This document shows, piece by piece, positions 27,002-36,432 of a stretch of DNA of 63,950 nucleotides (its first letter is position 1; each line of letters starts with the position of its first letter). The notes below the pieces were generated by a model, which was given only the letters and a program-made list of their open reading frames with translations, made no database searches and had not been told where the DNA came from. The stretch covers positions 1-63,950 of the forward strand of contig CAZUZS010000023.1 in the NCBI GenBank assembly GCA_964624795.1, read 5' to 3'. Source of the stretch: CAZUZS01 sp964624795 (lineage in GTDB: Bacteria > Calditrichota > Calditrichia > RBG-13-44-9). The translations under genes were made by a program, and so were the position numbers.

Positions 27002-28213
27002 TTACGCACCGTTGCGGGACCGATTGACGTCCAGGATAATTCTGAATGTGGAGCCACTGCCTACCTGCGAATCTTTTAACTGGACTTTTCCGCCGTGATA
27101 CTCCTCAATAATCCTCTTGGTGAGGCTCAAGCCCAAACCCCAACCACGCCTTTTGGTGCTGAATCCAGGCTTGAAGATATTTTTCCGCTCGCGTGGGGGG
27201 ATTCCTTTCCCGGAATCCTGAACATCAATGTAAATTTGATGCTCATTCAAAAAATCAACAGTAATTGATATCGAGCCTTCATTTCCCTCCATGGCATCCA
27301 CTGCATTTCTTATCAGATTCTCCAGCACCCAGGAGAGAAGGTCGCGATTCAACAAAAGCGGGGGCAGGTTCTGATTAATCTTTTCGGTCAGCCGGATTTT
27401 TTCTTCTCCTCCCGGCAAACGACGTTTGAAATAGAGAAATATCTCATCGATAATGGATTTTAGATTTTCTTCTTTAAAATCGGGAATGGAACCGATCTTT
27501 GAGAAGCGGTTGGTCACTTTTTGCAGGCGGCTCAAATCCCGCTCCATGTCCGGAACAACTGCGCCGGTCTTTTCCGGAGAGGATTTCAAATACTCTACCC
27601 AGCCAATCAAGGAAGACAAAGGCGTCCCCAATTGATGCGCGGTTTCTTTTGCCATACCAACCCAGATAAACCTTTCTTCGCTTTTTTTGATGGAACTGAA
27701 CCCCGAATATCCAATCAGGATGAATAAAGCGACCACAAAGATCTCAATATATGGCAGCCAGCGCAGTCGTTGAATAATTGGTGATTCCCCGTAATGGTAG
27801 TAACCGAAGACATCCCCCTGGTATGAAATCGGGATTGGTTCGTTGACATTGTCAAACTTTTTCACCAGCTTGTCAAGAACCTTCAAAGTGTCGGGATTTA
27901 TGGGCTGTTTCAAATCGGGGGGAATGTTGATATTTCGCCAGAATGCCGGATTGCCGTCCGCATCTGTGACGATAACCGGATAATCGGTTTGCTGAATGAC
28001 TTCGTTGAAAAAGAAACTGAGATCCTGGGTCTCGTCCGAATTGATATTTTTTTCAAAAATTTTCATCCGGAAATTGAGAAAGGCACGGGACTGGCTCTGC
28101 AACTCACTCACCAGCATTTGCGTGTAATAAAGGAAACCCAGAACAAGCAGGATCGCCATGACAAATAGAAAGCTCTTAAAATTTCCCTTAAAACGGTAGA
28201 CATTTCGCGCCAA
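27002..28213 (-). CDS. Sensor histidine kinase, membrane-bound, orphan
   Basis: A protein of 403 residues: TM1 (about 14-30), a periplasmic sensing part of about 120 residues, TM2 (about 156-172), then the HisKA-type domain with H193 in AKETAHQLGTPLSSLIGW, and the ATPase domain with N box (ENLIRNAVDAMEG), G1 (DSGKGIP) and FKPGFST...GWGLGLSLTKRI. The periplasmic part may be a PAS-like fold (VIVTDADGNPAFWRN). The start is TTG 28213, supported by AGAGGTGA six bases upstream; the nearby ATG is out of frame. No response regulator gene is beside it. Confidence 0.9.
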   Translation of the reverse strand: MARNVYRFKGNFKSFLFVMAILLVLGFLYYTQMLVSELQSQSRAFLNFRMKIFEKNINSDETQDLSFFFNEVIQQTDYPVIVTDADGNPAFWRNINIPPDLKQPINPDTLKVLDKLVKKFDNVNEPIPISYQGDVFGYYHYGESPIIQRLRWLPYIEIFVVALFILIGYSGFSSIKKSEERFIWVGMAKETAHQLGTPLSSLIGWVEYLKSSPEKTGAVVPDMERDLSRLQKVTNRFSKIGSIPDFKEENLKSIIDEIFLYFKRRLPGGEEKIRLTEKINQNLPPLLLNRDLLSWVLENLIRNAVDAMEGNEGSISITVDFLNEHQIYIDVQDSGKGIPPRERKNIFKPGFSTKRRGWGLGLSLTKRIIEEYHGGKVQLKDSQVGSGSTFRIILDVNRSRNGA

Positions 28214-28774
28214 TTCTGCTCACCTCTTGATTTAAGCTTTAATTTAGAACCAGGAACAGGTTTTTTCAACTTTCATTTTAAACAAAGACATGATTTGAAA
28301 ATGGGCATGCACGAGCAAAAATCTCACTTTATCAAATTTCTTTCGCGTTGAAATAAAGATCGACTTTGAACCGAAATTTTACAAAAGGATTCATGCAAAG
28401 AATGGCAATTTCTTTTTTAGCGCCGGCCTCGTACGGTTTTGTTCTCTCAATCGATTATGATCAGGGTTATGTTTAGGGTTGTTGACCAGGTCGTTCAACC
28501 GCAAGTTCATTCAAACCGAAGTTTTTATTTTTAATTTTACGAGGCGGTTATTAATTTTCTTTAATGATTATGTACTTTGCTCAGCGAATTGTATTTATTT
28601 CGAAGAATATGGAATGGCTTCATGCTTAACCCTTCCCCCCAACCCCCTCCCCTAATGCATTAGGGGAGGGGGCAAGGGGGTGGGGTCAAAGTTCTGACTA
28701 GCCACTATTTATTCGTCTTGCTGAGCAAGCGGCATAATCATATTTTCTTTTTGCAAGCGAAAGAGGAGAATTCA
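28214..28774. other. Divergent intergenic region with GC-rich palindrome
   Basis: 561 bases between the leftward kinase gene and the rightward deaminase gene. The left two thirds are AT-rich without a gene. The palindromic G/C block at 28629-28686 (separate entry) stands out by composition. AGAGGAG at 28762-28768 is the ribosome-binding site of the deaminase gene. Confidence 0.55.
28629..28686. repeat. GC-rich quasi-palindrome with G-quadruplex motifs on both strands
   Basis: The centre is a perfect 30-base palindrome (28643-28672; arms of 15 with the centre ATGCAT). Outside it the symmetry goes on imperfectly to about 28629 and 28686. The right arm on the plus strand has four G tracts of 4, 5, 5 and 4 with loops of 1, 3 and 1 bases (28663-28685), an ideal quadruplex pattern. 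The left arm gives a similar pattern on the minus strand. It lies 89 bases before the deaminase start codon. It may be a dispersed repeat (REP/MITE-like) or a transcription-related structure. Confidence 0.8.
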
Positions 28775-29266
28775 ATGGAAAAGGTTTATCTGAGTTGGGA
28801 TGAGTATTTTATGGGAATCGCCGTTTTTACTTCTCTGCGTTCCAAGGATCCCAGCAGCAAGGTGGGGGCGGTGATCGTCAATGAAAAAAACCGAATCGTT
28901 GGCACCGGCTACAACGGATTTGTCGCCGGGATTGACGAATCGGCATTCAGTTGGGAAAGAGAGGGAGAGTGGCTGCACACCAAATACCCCTATGTCGTCC
29001 ATGCCGAGGCGAACGCCATCCTGAACTCCACTACCAGCGATCTGACCCACTGCCGGATTTACGCCACGCTTTTCCCATGCAATGAATGTGCAAAACACAT
29101 CGCCCAAAAGGGAATCAAAGAAGTGATTTACATTTCGGACAAGCATCGCAACGAAGATTTTCACATTGCTTCGTTAAAGATTTTTGAAGCAGCGGGAATC
29201 CGCAGCCGCCGACTGGAGTTACCGGCGCTGGCGGACATTCTCAAAAGATTTTCTCAATATATTTGA
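28775..29266 (+). CDS. dCMP deaminase-family protein
   Basis: A zinc hydrolase of 163 residues of the cytidine/deoxycytidylate deaminase fold: zinc and catalytic motif H76-A-E78 (VVHAEANAIL) and P-C102-x2-C105 (FPCNECAK), with the nucleotide-binding region DPSSKVGAVIV and GTGYNGF. It would turn dCMP into dUMP for dTTP synthesis. Family length is normal. ATG 28775 is used because AGAGGAG lies seven bases upstream; the longer frame adds 19 unrelated residues. A single gene, with the G/C-rich palindrome in its leader region. Confidence 0.92.
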   Translation: MEKVYLSWDEYFMGIAVFTSLRSKDPSSKVGAVIVNEKNRIVGTGYNGFVAGIDESAFSWEREGEWLHTKYPYVVHAEANAILNSTTSDLTHCRIYATLFPCNECAKHIAQKGIKEVIYISDKHRNEDFHIASLKIFEAAGIRSRRLELPALADILKRFSQYI

Positions 29267-29446
29267 AGTATGTCCGTTAGGGAATCCAAGTCTCCGGTGG
29301 AAACAATTCGCATTCATAATCCTAATCGTGATCTTAATCGTTTTTTATGCAGAGGTATGAAGCACAAACCTTCCATTTCCCGAAAAAGACGATCACAAAA
29401 AGCTCCTCTCGGGGCCTCCTGCGGACATACGCGGTTTCGGGCTCTT

Positions 29447-31615
29447 CTAAATTTTCATGGAAAGTTTTACTCTGCCCCGCTCCAGATCAATCCCAACCAC
29501 TTTTACCGAGATTACATCACCCACTGAGACGACCTTGTGCGGGTTCTTGACATATCTTTCGCCCATTTCGCTGATGTGAACCAACCCATCGCGTTTGACG
29601 CCAATATCCACGAAAGCCCCGAAATCCACCACATTGCGGACGGTGCCTTTCAAGACCATTCCTTCGCGGAGATCCTCGAGTTTGAGCACGTCGCTTTTAA
29701 GGATCGGCTTGGGCATCTCATCACGCGGATCTCGTCCCGGTTTTTCAAGATTGGCAAGAATGTCTTCCAGCGTTGGTTCGCCAACGCCCAGTTCGCCGGC
29801 AATCTTTTGCAGGGTGTCATCCATTTTTCGAATGCGGGAACGCAGGGTTCGCCAATCGGCAGGTTTATCGATGATCTGAAATTTTTGCAGCAGCTTTCCG
29901 GTGGCCTCGTACGATTCGGGATGAATGGAGGTATTATCCAATAAATTATCCCCGTCCGGAATCCGTAAAAAACCGGCCGACTGCTGGAACGCGATATCTC
30001 CCACCCCGGCAACTTCTCTGAGCTGATCCCGGTTACCAAATTTGCCGTTTTCATCCCGGAATTTGATGATATTTTCAGCAGTGCGCGATGTCAGTCCGGA
30101 GATGTATCTCAGCAGGCTGGCAGACGCCGTATTCAGATCGACACCCACCAGATTTACAGCGCTCTCCACCACCACATTCAGCGCCTCGCTCAATCTTTTC
30201 TGATTTACATCGTGCTGGTAAAGTCCCACCCCAATACTTTTGGGGTCGATTTTTACAAGCTCCGCCAGCGGATCCAGCAGCCGCCGGGCAATGGAGATGT
30301 TTCCCCTCATGCTGGCTTCCAGGTCGGGGAATTCCTGTTTGGCGACTTTCGAGGCGGAATAGACCGAAGCGCCTGCTTCGTTCACAATTACGTAGAACAA
30401 TTCGCGGCCGCCGGCCTGCTTGATCTCACCAATCAACTCCGCCACCAGCGTCTCCGTCTCCCGCGATGCGGTCCCGTTTCCGATGGAGACCACATCCACC
30501 TGGTATTTGTCGATCATCCGGCGCAGAATGGTCTTGGCTTCGAAAACCTGGTTCTGCGGCGGGTGCGGGAAGATCGTTTCGCCTTCCAGGTAACGGCCGG
30601 TGCGGTCTATTATCGCCACCTTGCAGCCGGTGCGAAAACCGGGATCGATGCCCATAATGATGCGGTCTTTCACCGGCGGCTGCAGCAGAAGGTTTCGCAG
30701 GTTGGTAGCAAATACTTTGATCGCGTGTTCATCCGCTGTCTCGGTTAATTCGGCACGAATTTCCCGCTCGATGCTGGGCGCAATCAGGCGCTTGTAAGAA
30801 TCGCTGATGGCCTCTTTTAACTGTTCGGTGAAAATCGATTTTGCATTCCTCACATGCAGCCTGTGAATTTCGGGCAGCACCCGGTCTTCTTCCATTTCAA
30901 TCCGAACTTTGAGAAAATCCTCCCGCTCGCCGCGATTTATCGCCAGCACGCGATGCGGAACCAGGCGTTTCACCGGCTCCCGGAATTCGTAGTAAAGCTC
31001 ATATTCCGACTGTTTCTCCGAGTCTCTTGCTTCGCTCACCAGCATTCCCTGGCGGCGGGTTAACTCCCGGATAACTTTCCTGACTTCGGCATCATCGGAG
31101 ATGTTTTCTGCCACGATATCCCGGGCTCCCGCCAGGGCGTCTTCCGGCGTATCCACACCCTTTTCGCTATCCACAAATTGCGCGGCATATTCTATTATGT
31201 CACCGGTCTCGATCTCCTGTTGTTCTATCATCTCGGCCAGCGGCTCCAGGCCCTTCTCCCGGGCAACCGTGGCACGGGTGCGCCGCTTGGGTTTGTAGGG
31301 AAGGTAAAGATCTTCCACTTCCTGCAATTTTTGAGCGGCGTTAATTTTTTGCTCAAGTTCCGGTGTCAGCTTTCCCTGCTCGTCTATCGATTTGAGAATT
31401 GCAGCCTTGCGTTCTTCCAGCATGCGCAAATACCGGATGCGCTCTTCGATTCCACGAATCTGATCCTCATCCAATTTCCCGGTAGCTTCTTTGCGATACC
31501 GGGCGATAAAAGGAACCGTGTTGCCGGAATCCAGCAGCTCGACGGTATTGGCAACCTGGAATCCTTTGAGATTCAGCTCCTTTGCGATGAGCACATAAAA
31601 ATCCTGTTCTGTCAT
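29447..31615 (-). CDS. tex: Tex-family transcription accessory protein (S1 RNA-binding)
   Basis: A protein of 722 residues with the full Tex plan: N-terminal helical domain (NTVPFIARYRKEATGKLDEDQ), YqgF/RNase H-like domain (IMGIDPGFRTGCKVAIIDRTG), helix-hairpin-helix region (YISGLTSRTAENIIKFRDENG, LREVAGVGDIAFQQSAGFLR) and a C-terminal S1 domain (VVDFGAFVDIGVKRDGLVHIS). It binds nucleic acid and acts in transcription or RNA handling. ATG 31615 is chosen because AGGTGA lies five bases upstream; an in-frame GTG at 31624 overlaps that site. A single gene on the minus strand. Confidence 0.95.
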   Translation of the reverse strand: MTEQDFYVLIAKELNLKGFQVANTVELLDSGNTVPFIARYRKEATGKLDEDQIRGIEERIRYLRMLEERKAAILKSIDEQGKLTPELEQKINAAQKLQEVEDLYLPYKPKRRTRATVAREKGLEPLAEMIEQQEIETGDIIEYAAQFVDSEKGVDTPEDALAGARDIVAENISDDAEVRKVIRELTRRQGMLVSEARDSEKQSEYELYYEFREPVKRLVPHRVLAINRGEREDFLKVRIEMEEDRVLPEIHRLHVRNAKSIFTEQLKEAISDSYKRLIAPSIEREIRAELTETADEHAIKVFATNLRNLLLQPPVKDRIIMGIDPGFRTGCKVAIIDRTGRYLEGETIFPHPPQNQVFEAKTILRRMIDKYQVDVVSIGNGTASRETETLVAELIGEIKQAGGRELFYVIVNEAGASVYSASKVAKQEFPDLEASMRGNISIARRLLDPLAELVKIDPKSIGVGLYQHDVNQKRLSEALNVVVESAVNLVGVDLNTASASLLRYISGLTSRTAENIIKFRDENGKFGNRDQLREVAGVGDIAFQQSAGFLRIPDGDNLLDNTSIHPESYEATGKLLQKFQIIDKPADWRTLRSRIRKMDDTLQKIAGELGVGEPTLEDILANLEKPGRDPRDEMPKPILKSDVLKLEDLREGMVLKGTVRNVVDFGAFVDIGVKRDGLVHISEMGERYVKNPHKVVSVGDVISVKVVGIDLERGRVKLSMKI

Positions 31616-31888
31616 GAATTTCACCTATCTCTATTGATTCATTTTACGCGGCCAAAAAATAAAGAAATCGCGGGAGCGGTGCCAGTGCAAAAATGATTTA
31701 ATTTAGTCCGGGGGATTGTAGCCTAGTCCTAAAACATAATGTAAAGCACTAATCAAAAAGTGTTGTGATTTACCTGCACGGACTTCTTAAAACGCAGAAT
31801 CGATGGCAGTATAAAATACGGATCCTAAGGATTGTAAATATTCCAAGGGTAGGCAGGCAGTCCATTTTCAATTTTAGACAATACTCCC

Positions 31889-32380
31889 TCAATCCGTCCG
31901 CACAATCGGCTGATTTTCGGCCTTCAGAAGAAAGGTTTTTCCACTCTGATTTTTGATGCGCACAACCACGGTCGCCAAAACGCCCGGTCCCCACTTCGGG
32001 CCACCGGAAGCCATTTTCTCGATTTTGGGGTAAGGAGGCGATGATGGCGGATTACCGACCGCCTCAAGCGGCGACGACCAGATCTTTTTATCGTAGATAA
32101 CCCAAATCTCGGTTGCCTCAAAGGGAGACTGAATTTCCGGTTGGTTGACCGGCAGAATTGTGACGGTGGCGCGCAAGGGTTTGCCTTCCGGCGGCGAGAT
32201 GGGCATAAAATCCCGCCACAAATATGTTTCCAGAACCAGTTGCTGACCATCGACGGTAACTGTGTCCGGCGCGGCCAGGAGGGTTTTTAACGAAACCTTG
32301 CCCGGCGCCTTTCCAAAAGAGAACAATAGATGATATCCCGCAAGACTCATAAATAAAAACAAAAGAATTATCCTTTTCAT
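31889..32380 (-). CDS. Exported protein, unknown function
   Basis: A protein of 163 residues with an N-terminal signal sequence (MKRIILLFLFMSLAGYHLLFSFG). The mature part is beta-rich (TVTVDGQQLVLETYLWRDFMP; RATVTILPVNQPEI; ATEIWVIYDKKIWSSPLE) with a proline-rich segment (GNPPSSPPYPKIE). The pattern of a gene that adapts values with TILPV...WVIYDKKIW suggests a small beta-sandwich, but I do not recognise the family. AAAGGTGG before ATG 32380 is a good ribosome-binding site. A single gene. Confidence 0.7.
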   Translation of the reverse strand: MKRIILLFLFMSLAGYHLLFSFGKAPGKVSLKTLLAAPDTVTVDGQQLVLETYLWRDFMPISPPEGKPLRATVTILPVNQPEIQSPFEATEIWVIYDKKIWSSPLEAVGNPPSSPPYPKIEKMASGGPKWGPGVLATVVVRIKNQSGKTFLLKAENQPIVRTD

Positions 32381-32605
32381 TTGGAACCACCTTTCGCCCG
32401 TGCTTTAGGTCCCACCCCCATTGCTTCCCCGGAATGGGACAACTACGGTTTTCAAAATAACCAACTTTTTATTTCACCGCAAATCTTAAGCAGCTAGCGA
32501 AGCACAATAAACACCAACGTTCATCAAAATGCTTTTGCAATGCCCGGCAAGGGTACGAGTAGCCTGTGCGGCGCTGCGTGAAACGAAATTTTGTCAAAAT
32601 AATCT
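32381..32605. other. Left part of a divergent intergenic region
   Basis: With the promoter below this forms the 323-base space between the exported-protein gene and pntAA. It holds CCCATT / AATGGG (around 32416-32437), a weak inverted repeat. No gene is seen. Confidence 0.4.
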
Positions 32606-32634
32606 TTGCCCAACCGGAATATTTATTGTATTAT
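32606..32634 (+). promoter_or_regulatory. Probable sigma70 promoter of the pnt operon
   Basis: TTGCCC (32606-32611), a 17-base spacer and TATTAT (32629-32634) lie 70 bases upstream of pntAA, in an AT-rich region. This matches four of six -35 bases and five of six -10 bases. AAAGGG at 32691-32696 is the ribosome-binding site. Confidence 0.5.
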
Positions 32635-32703
32635 GTTATTAACTATGAACATAGCACACTATTCTCGTAATGCAGAATCGTATCAAACAAAAAGGGCTTA
32701 CCA

Positions 32704-33882
32704 ATGGAGAAGAAAAACCTGGTAATTGGAGTTCCCAAAGAGATATATGAAAATTGCCGATGTGTGGCAGTGGTCCCCGATGTTGTCAAAATGCTGGCAT
32801 CCAAAGGACACAAAGTTATTATTCAAAAAGAGGCGGGAATTAAGGCATTCTACCGGGATGAATACTACCAGGAGGCAGGAGCGCAGATTGCCTCTGATGC
32901 AGCCGAGGTCTATGGCGAGGCAGATGTAATCATAAAAATCCGCACCCCACTGTTCAATGAGAAATTGGGAAAACATGAGCTGGATTTGGTGAAAAGAAAC
33001 GGGACGATAATGTCATTCCTCTCCCCAACCCTGGAACCCAAAATCGTTGAGAAGCTGGTCAGTAACGGGCTTACCGGTTTTGCCATGGAACTCATCCCGC
33101 GCATTTCGCGCGCGCAGAGCATGGACGCATTAAGCAGTCTGAGCACCGTTATGGGATACCGCTCGGTGCTGCTGGCTGCCAATTTATTGGGCAAGTTTTT
33201 TCCCTTGCTGATGACCGCTGCCGGAACCATCCGGCCGGCCCACGTGCTGGTGATCGGCGCCGGTGTAGCGGGGCTGCAGGCTATTGCCCTCTCCCATCGC
33301 CTGGGTGCACGGGTGGAGGCGTTCGATACCCGCCCGGCAGTGAAGGAACAGGTGGAGAGCCTCGGCGCGCGCTTTGTGGAGATGGAACTTCCGGAAGATG
33401 CCGAAACCAAATACGGCTACGCCAAAGAGGCATCGGAAGAGTTCATCAGGAAAGAAATGGAGGCCATCGGCTCCCGGCTGCCCAACACAGATGTTGTTAT
33501 CACCACGGCATTGGTGTACGGACGGAAGGCACCGCTGCTGATTACTGAAGAAATGGTAAAATTGATGAAGCCGGGCTCCGTGGTTGTTGACCTGGCTGCC
33601 GAACAGGGCGGAAATTGTGCTTTGACCGCCCAGGGTGAAACCATCGAAAAATATGGCGTCACTGTTCACGGGCCAAAAGATCTGCCTTCGCAGCTTCCGC
33701 TCCACACCAGCTTGATGTATTCCAAGAATGTTCTTAATGCATTTAACAACCTCTATTCTGCCGAGGATGACAGTATCGATCTGGAAGATGAAATTAACGC
33801 GAACGCACTGGTGACTTACAAGGGTGAAATCATCAGTGAAATGGTAAAGAACTCCCTCAAAAAAGAAGGAGAAAAAAAATGA
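32704..33882 (+). CDS. pntAA: NAD(P) transhydrogenase, subunit alpha part 1 (NAD-binding dI)
   Basis: A protein of 392 residues and the NAD(H)-binding component of the proton-translocating transhydrogenase, which makes NADPH from NADH at the cost of the proton gradient. Features: N-terminal IGVPKEIYENCRCVAVVPDVV, the RIS loop region (LIPRISRAQSMDALSSLSTVMGY), the Rossmann glycine motif VLVIGAGVAGLQAIALSHRLGARVEAFDTRP, and VVDLAAEQGGNCALT. The mobile-loop region is present (AKEASEEFIRKE). Its stop (TGA) overlaps the start of pntAB by four bases. It is the first gene of a three-gene operon, as in the split-alpha (Rhodospirillum-type) enzymes. Confidence 0.96.
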   Translation: MEKKNLVIGVPKEIYENCRCVAVVPDVVKMLASKGHKVIIQKEAGIKAFYRDEYYQEAGAQIASDAAEVYGEADVIIKIRTPLFNEKLGKHELDLVKRNGTIMSFLSPTLEPKIVEKLVSNGLTGFAMELIPRISRAQSMDALSSLSTVMGYRSVLLAANLLGKFFPLLMTAAGTIRPAHVLVIGAGVAGLQAIALSHRLGARVEAFDTRPAVKEQVESLGARFVEMELPEDAETKYGYAKEASEEFIRKEMEAIGSRLPNTDVVITTALVYGRKAPLLITEEMVKLMKPGSVVVDLAAEQGGNCALTAQGETIEKYGVTVHGPKDLPSQLPLHTSLMYSKNVLNAFNNLYSAEDDSIDLEDEINANALVTYKGEIISEMVKNSLKKEGEKK

Positions 33883-34172
33883 ATGGCGGTTTGCTGGTTT
33901 CCATATATGTTTTTGTTTTAGCAATTTTTGCCGGTATCGAACTGATCTCGCGGGTTCCGCCACTGCTCCACACCCCGCTAATGTCGGGTGCCAACGCGGT
34001 TTCCGGGATCACACTGGTGGGAGCGCTCATCAGCGCCGGCACCGGCAGGGGAGAATTGAGTGAAATATTGGGCTTTCTGGCCATTGTATTTGCGACCATA
34101 AATGTGGTGGGTGGATTTCTGGTTACCGATCGGATGCTGGAGATGTTCAAAAAAGAGGAAAAACAAAAATGA
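33879..34172 (+). CDS. pntAB: NAD(P) transhydrogenase, subunit alpha part 2 (membrane part)
   Basis: A protein of 97 residues with three hydrophobic segments: SIYVFVLAIFAGIELISRV, SGITLVGALISAGTG and GFLAIVFATINVVGGFLVTDRML. This is the small membrane component of domain II, with the family pattern LHTPLMSGANAVSGI. It overlaps both pntAA and pntB by four bases (ATGA), so all three products are made in step. Confidence 0.95.
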   Translation: MNGGLLVSIYVFVLAIFAGIELISRVPPLLHTPLMSGANAVSGITLVGALISAGTGRGELSEILGFLAIVFATINVVGGFLVTDRMLEMFKKEEKQK

Positions 34173-35545
34173 ATTCACTAATCAATATTATCTACCTCAT
34201 TTCCATCAGCTTTTTCATAATGGGACTGAAGTACCTGAGCTCGCCCCGCACCGCCCGCCGCGGCAATCTGTTCAGCATGATCGGAATGCTCATTGCGGTA
34301 GTCGTGACTCTTTTTGATAAGGAAATTGTCCATTACTACTATATTATTGCCGGCATCCTGGTCGGCGGGGTCATCGGAACCTACGCGGCAAAAAAGGTTC
34401 AAATGACCGCCATGCCGCAAATGGTGGCGCTGTTTAATGCGTTCGGCGGAATTGCCTCAGCGCTCGTTGTGTTGTCGCTTTTTCTCATTCACCCGGAGCA
34501 AATGGATCTGAGCACTTCCATCACCACCAGCGCCACACTGTTTATCGGCATGTTAACCTTTACCGGCAGCGTTCTGGCATTTGCCAAACTGCAGGAACTC
34601 GTGAAGGGAGCGCCGGTAGTTTTTCCCGGTCAGCAGGTTCTAAATGCGCTGTTACACCTGGCAATCCTTGTTTTAGCAATCATTTTTGTGCTGAATCCGC
34701 CATCCGCAGGGATGACCGTTTTGCTGGCCATCTTTGTGCTATCCGGTATTGTGGGAATCGCCCTTGTGCTGCCCATCGGCGGTGCAGACATGCCGGTGGT
34801 AATCGCCCTGTTGAATTCCTACTCCGGCCTGGCAGCGGCGGCCTCCGGATTCGTGATAAGCAACAATGTTCTGATTGTCAGTGGTGCACTGGTCGGTGCC
34901 TCCGGAATCATTCTAACCAACCTAATGTGCAAAGCCATGAACCGCTCGCTGACTAATGTGCTGTTTGGCGCAGTGGGCCAGGAAAGCGGCACAACCGCCG
35001 CGCACGGGAAAAGGCAGGTTACCGGTTACACTCCGGTGGATGCCGTGGTGATGCTGGAAAATGCGCAGTCTGTAATTATTGTGCCTGGATACGGTCTGGC
35101 TGTGGCGCAAGCGCAATATGCATTGCAGGATATGGTAGAGCTGCTCAGGAAACGTGGTACCGAAGTCCTTTATGCCATTCACCCGGTAGCCGGTAGAATG
35201 CCGGGTCACATGAATGTGTTGTTGGCCGAAGCCAACGTGCCCTACGATTTGCTGAAAGACATGGACGAGATAAATGAGGAATTTCAAAATACAGATGTAG
35301 TGCTGGTGGTCGGTGCAAACGATGTGATAAATCCGGCAGCCCGCGAAAAAGGGAACCCGCTTTCAGGAATGCCCATTTTAAATGTTGACGAGGCCCAGTC
35401 CATACTTATTATCAAACGCAGCTTAAGTCCCGGTTTCGCGGGGGTGGACAACGATCTTTTTTACAATCCGAAAACAATGATGGTGTTCGGCGATGCCAAA
35501 GATATGCTTGTCAAGATCGTAGGCAATTTGAAGAAAGATATTTAA
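34169..35545 (+). CDS. pntB: NAD(P) transhydrogenase, subunit beta
   Basis: A protein of 458 residues. The N-terminal half has about eight to nine membrane helices (domain II) and the C-terminal half is the NADP(H)-binding domain III (VIIVPGYGLAVAQAQ, HPVAGRMPGHMNVLLAEANVPYD, VLVVGANDVINPAA, VFGDAKDM). Conserved pieces also include MVALFNAFGGIASALV and LNSYSGLAAAASGF. It completes the transhydrogenase. No terminator is evident in the first 100 bases after the stop. Confidence 0.96.
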   Translation: MNSLINIIYLISISFFIMGLKYLSSPRTARRGNLFSMIGMLIAVVVTLFDKEIVHYYYIIAGILVGGVIGTYAAKKVQMTAMPQMVALFNAFGGIASALVVLSLFLIHPEQMDLSTSITTSATLFIGMLTFTGSVLAFAKLQELVKGAPVVFPGQQVLNALLHLAILVLAIIFVLNPPSAGMTVLLAIFVLSGIVGIALVLPIGGADMPVVIALLNSYSGLAAAASGFVISNNVLIVSGALVGASGIILTNLMCKAMNRSLTNVLFGAVGQESGTTAAHGKRQVTGYTPVDAVVMLENAQSVIIVPGYGLAVAQAQYALQDMVELLRKRGTEVLYAIHPVAGRMPGHMNVLLAEANVPYDLLKDMDEINEEFQNTDVVLVVGANDVINPAAREKGNPLSGMPILNVDEAQSILIIKRSLSPGFAGVDNDLFYNPKTMMVFGDAKDMLVKIVGNLKKDI

Positions 35546-36064
35546 ACACTTTGCGAATAGCCTGCTTTTGATGATTAGCTGCACCGGAAATTCCTCGCCG
35601 AAACACTGCTATTTTTTTCCATGGACAGCCCACCGGTTGCAGATAGGCAAGCCTGATTTCGCGGCATTGATAGCCCCTTTAAGAAAGCCGGCTTTCTCTC
35701 ATTAAAAAAAACACGCTCTTCAGCGGCCACTTTCCACACTTCAATTCGTCTCGCAGCCATCCAAAATCGACGTCGATAATCTGCCTGCATCCTCTACTAA
35801 CTGAACGCACGTTCCTATCTTTCCCCTCACAATTTCCGTTCCTGGAATTTCATGTAAAAAAAATTTACATAGTCTAATATCGTTTACCGGCATCCCGTCG
35901 TTGTGTAAAAGGGAGGTGAATTCCCCAACATTGCATTTTATCCTTACAAACCAATGATTCACCGCAACCTTCCTGCGCATCCACATTTTTGGTACCCGAT
36001 TTGCCAATGATACAGATCAGGAAGCAGAGTAGCAATTAATGAACTGATGAAAAGAGGAAGCCCG
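35546..36064. other. Intergenic region after pntB with a palindrome
   Basis: About 520 bases without a recognisable gene. AGAAAGCCGGCTTTCT (35682-35697) is a perfect 16-base palindrome. It could be a protein-binding site or a weak hairpin but has no T run after it. A 12-base palindrome ATCGACGTCGAT lies near 35767. Frames on the minus strand are not protein-like. Confidence 0.45.
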
Positions 36065-36277
36065 ATGTCACCGGAAGCACTGTCCGTTGTAACCAATGCC
36101 GAATACCTGGCTATTTTCCAAAATGGCCGGAACAGCCACCGGGTAAGCAGCATTCTTACACAAATTTACTTGCTCTGTGGTTCAGAAAGGGTAGCCCAGG
36201 CCAAATCTTTAATCGACCCACTCTACCGTGCAATATATGAAGATGAGCAACAAACCTGTCATCAGGTTTATGATTAA
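36065..36277 (+). CDS. Possible small protein, unknown
   Basis: A frame of 70 residues (MSPEALSVVTNAEYLAIFQNG...) preceded by AAGAGGAA at a normal distance. It has a plausible helical composition but resembles no family I know, and it could be a chance frame in a gene-poor stretch. Another in-frame ATG lies 18 bases upstream (36047). It is doubtful. Confidence 0.25.
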   Translation: MSPEALSVVTNAEYLAIFQNGRNSHRVSSILTQIYLLCGSERVAQAKSLIDPLYRAIYEDEQQTCHQVYD

Positions 36278-36432
36278 CAATACCGCCGCACTAAGAATTT
36301 TTATCTGGTAAAATGTTATTTACGGTGAGATTTGGTTTTAAATATCATGAAAAAGAATGTTTAACCCACCCTTTGGGGAATTTATCATATAGCCAAAGAA
36401 TTGATTTCTAAACAAAACTCGAGGAGAGGCGA

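Noticed and set aside
33880..33882. TGA read as tryptophan in this organism (alternative genetic code).
   Set aside because: TGA ends well-bounded genes here (pntAA at 33880-33882, the RND permease at 8778-8780, PiT at 46109-46111) and Trp is coded by TGG throughout.
35682..35697. The 16-base palindrome after pntB as an intrinsic terminator.
   Set aside because: There is no loop outside the GCCGGC centre and no T run after it on either strand.
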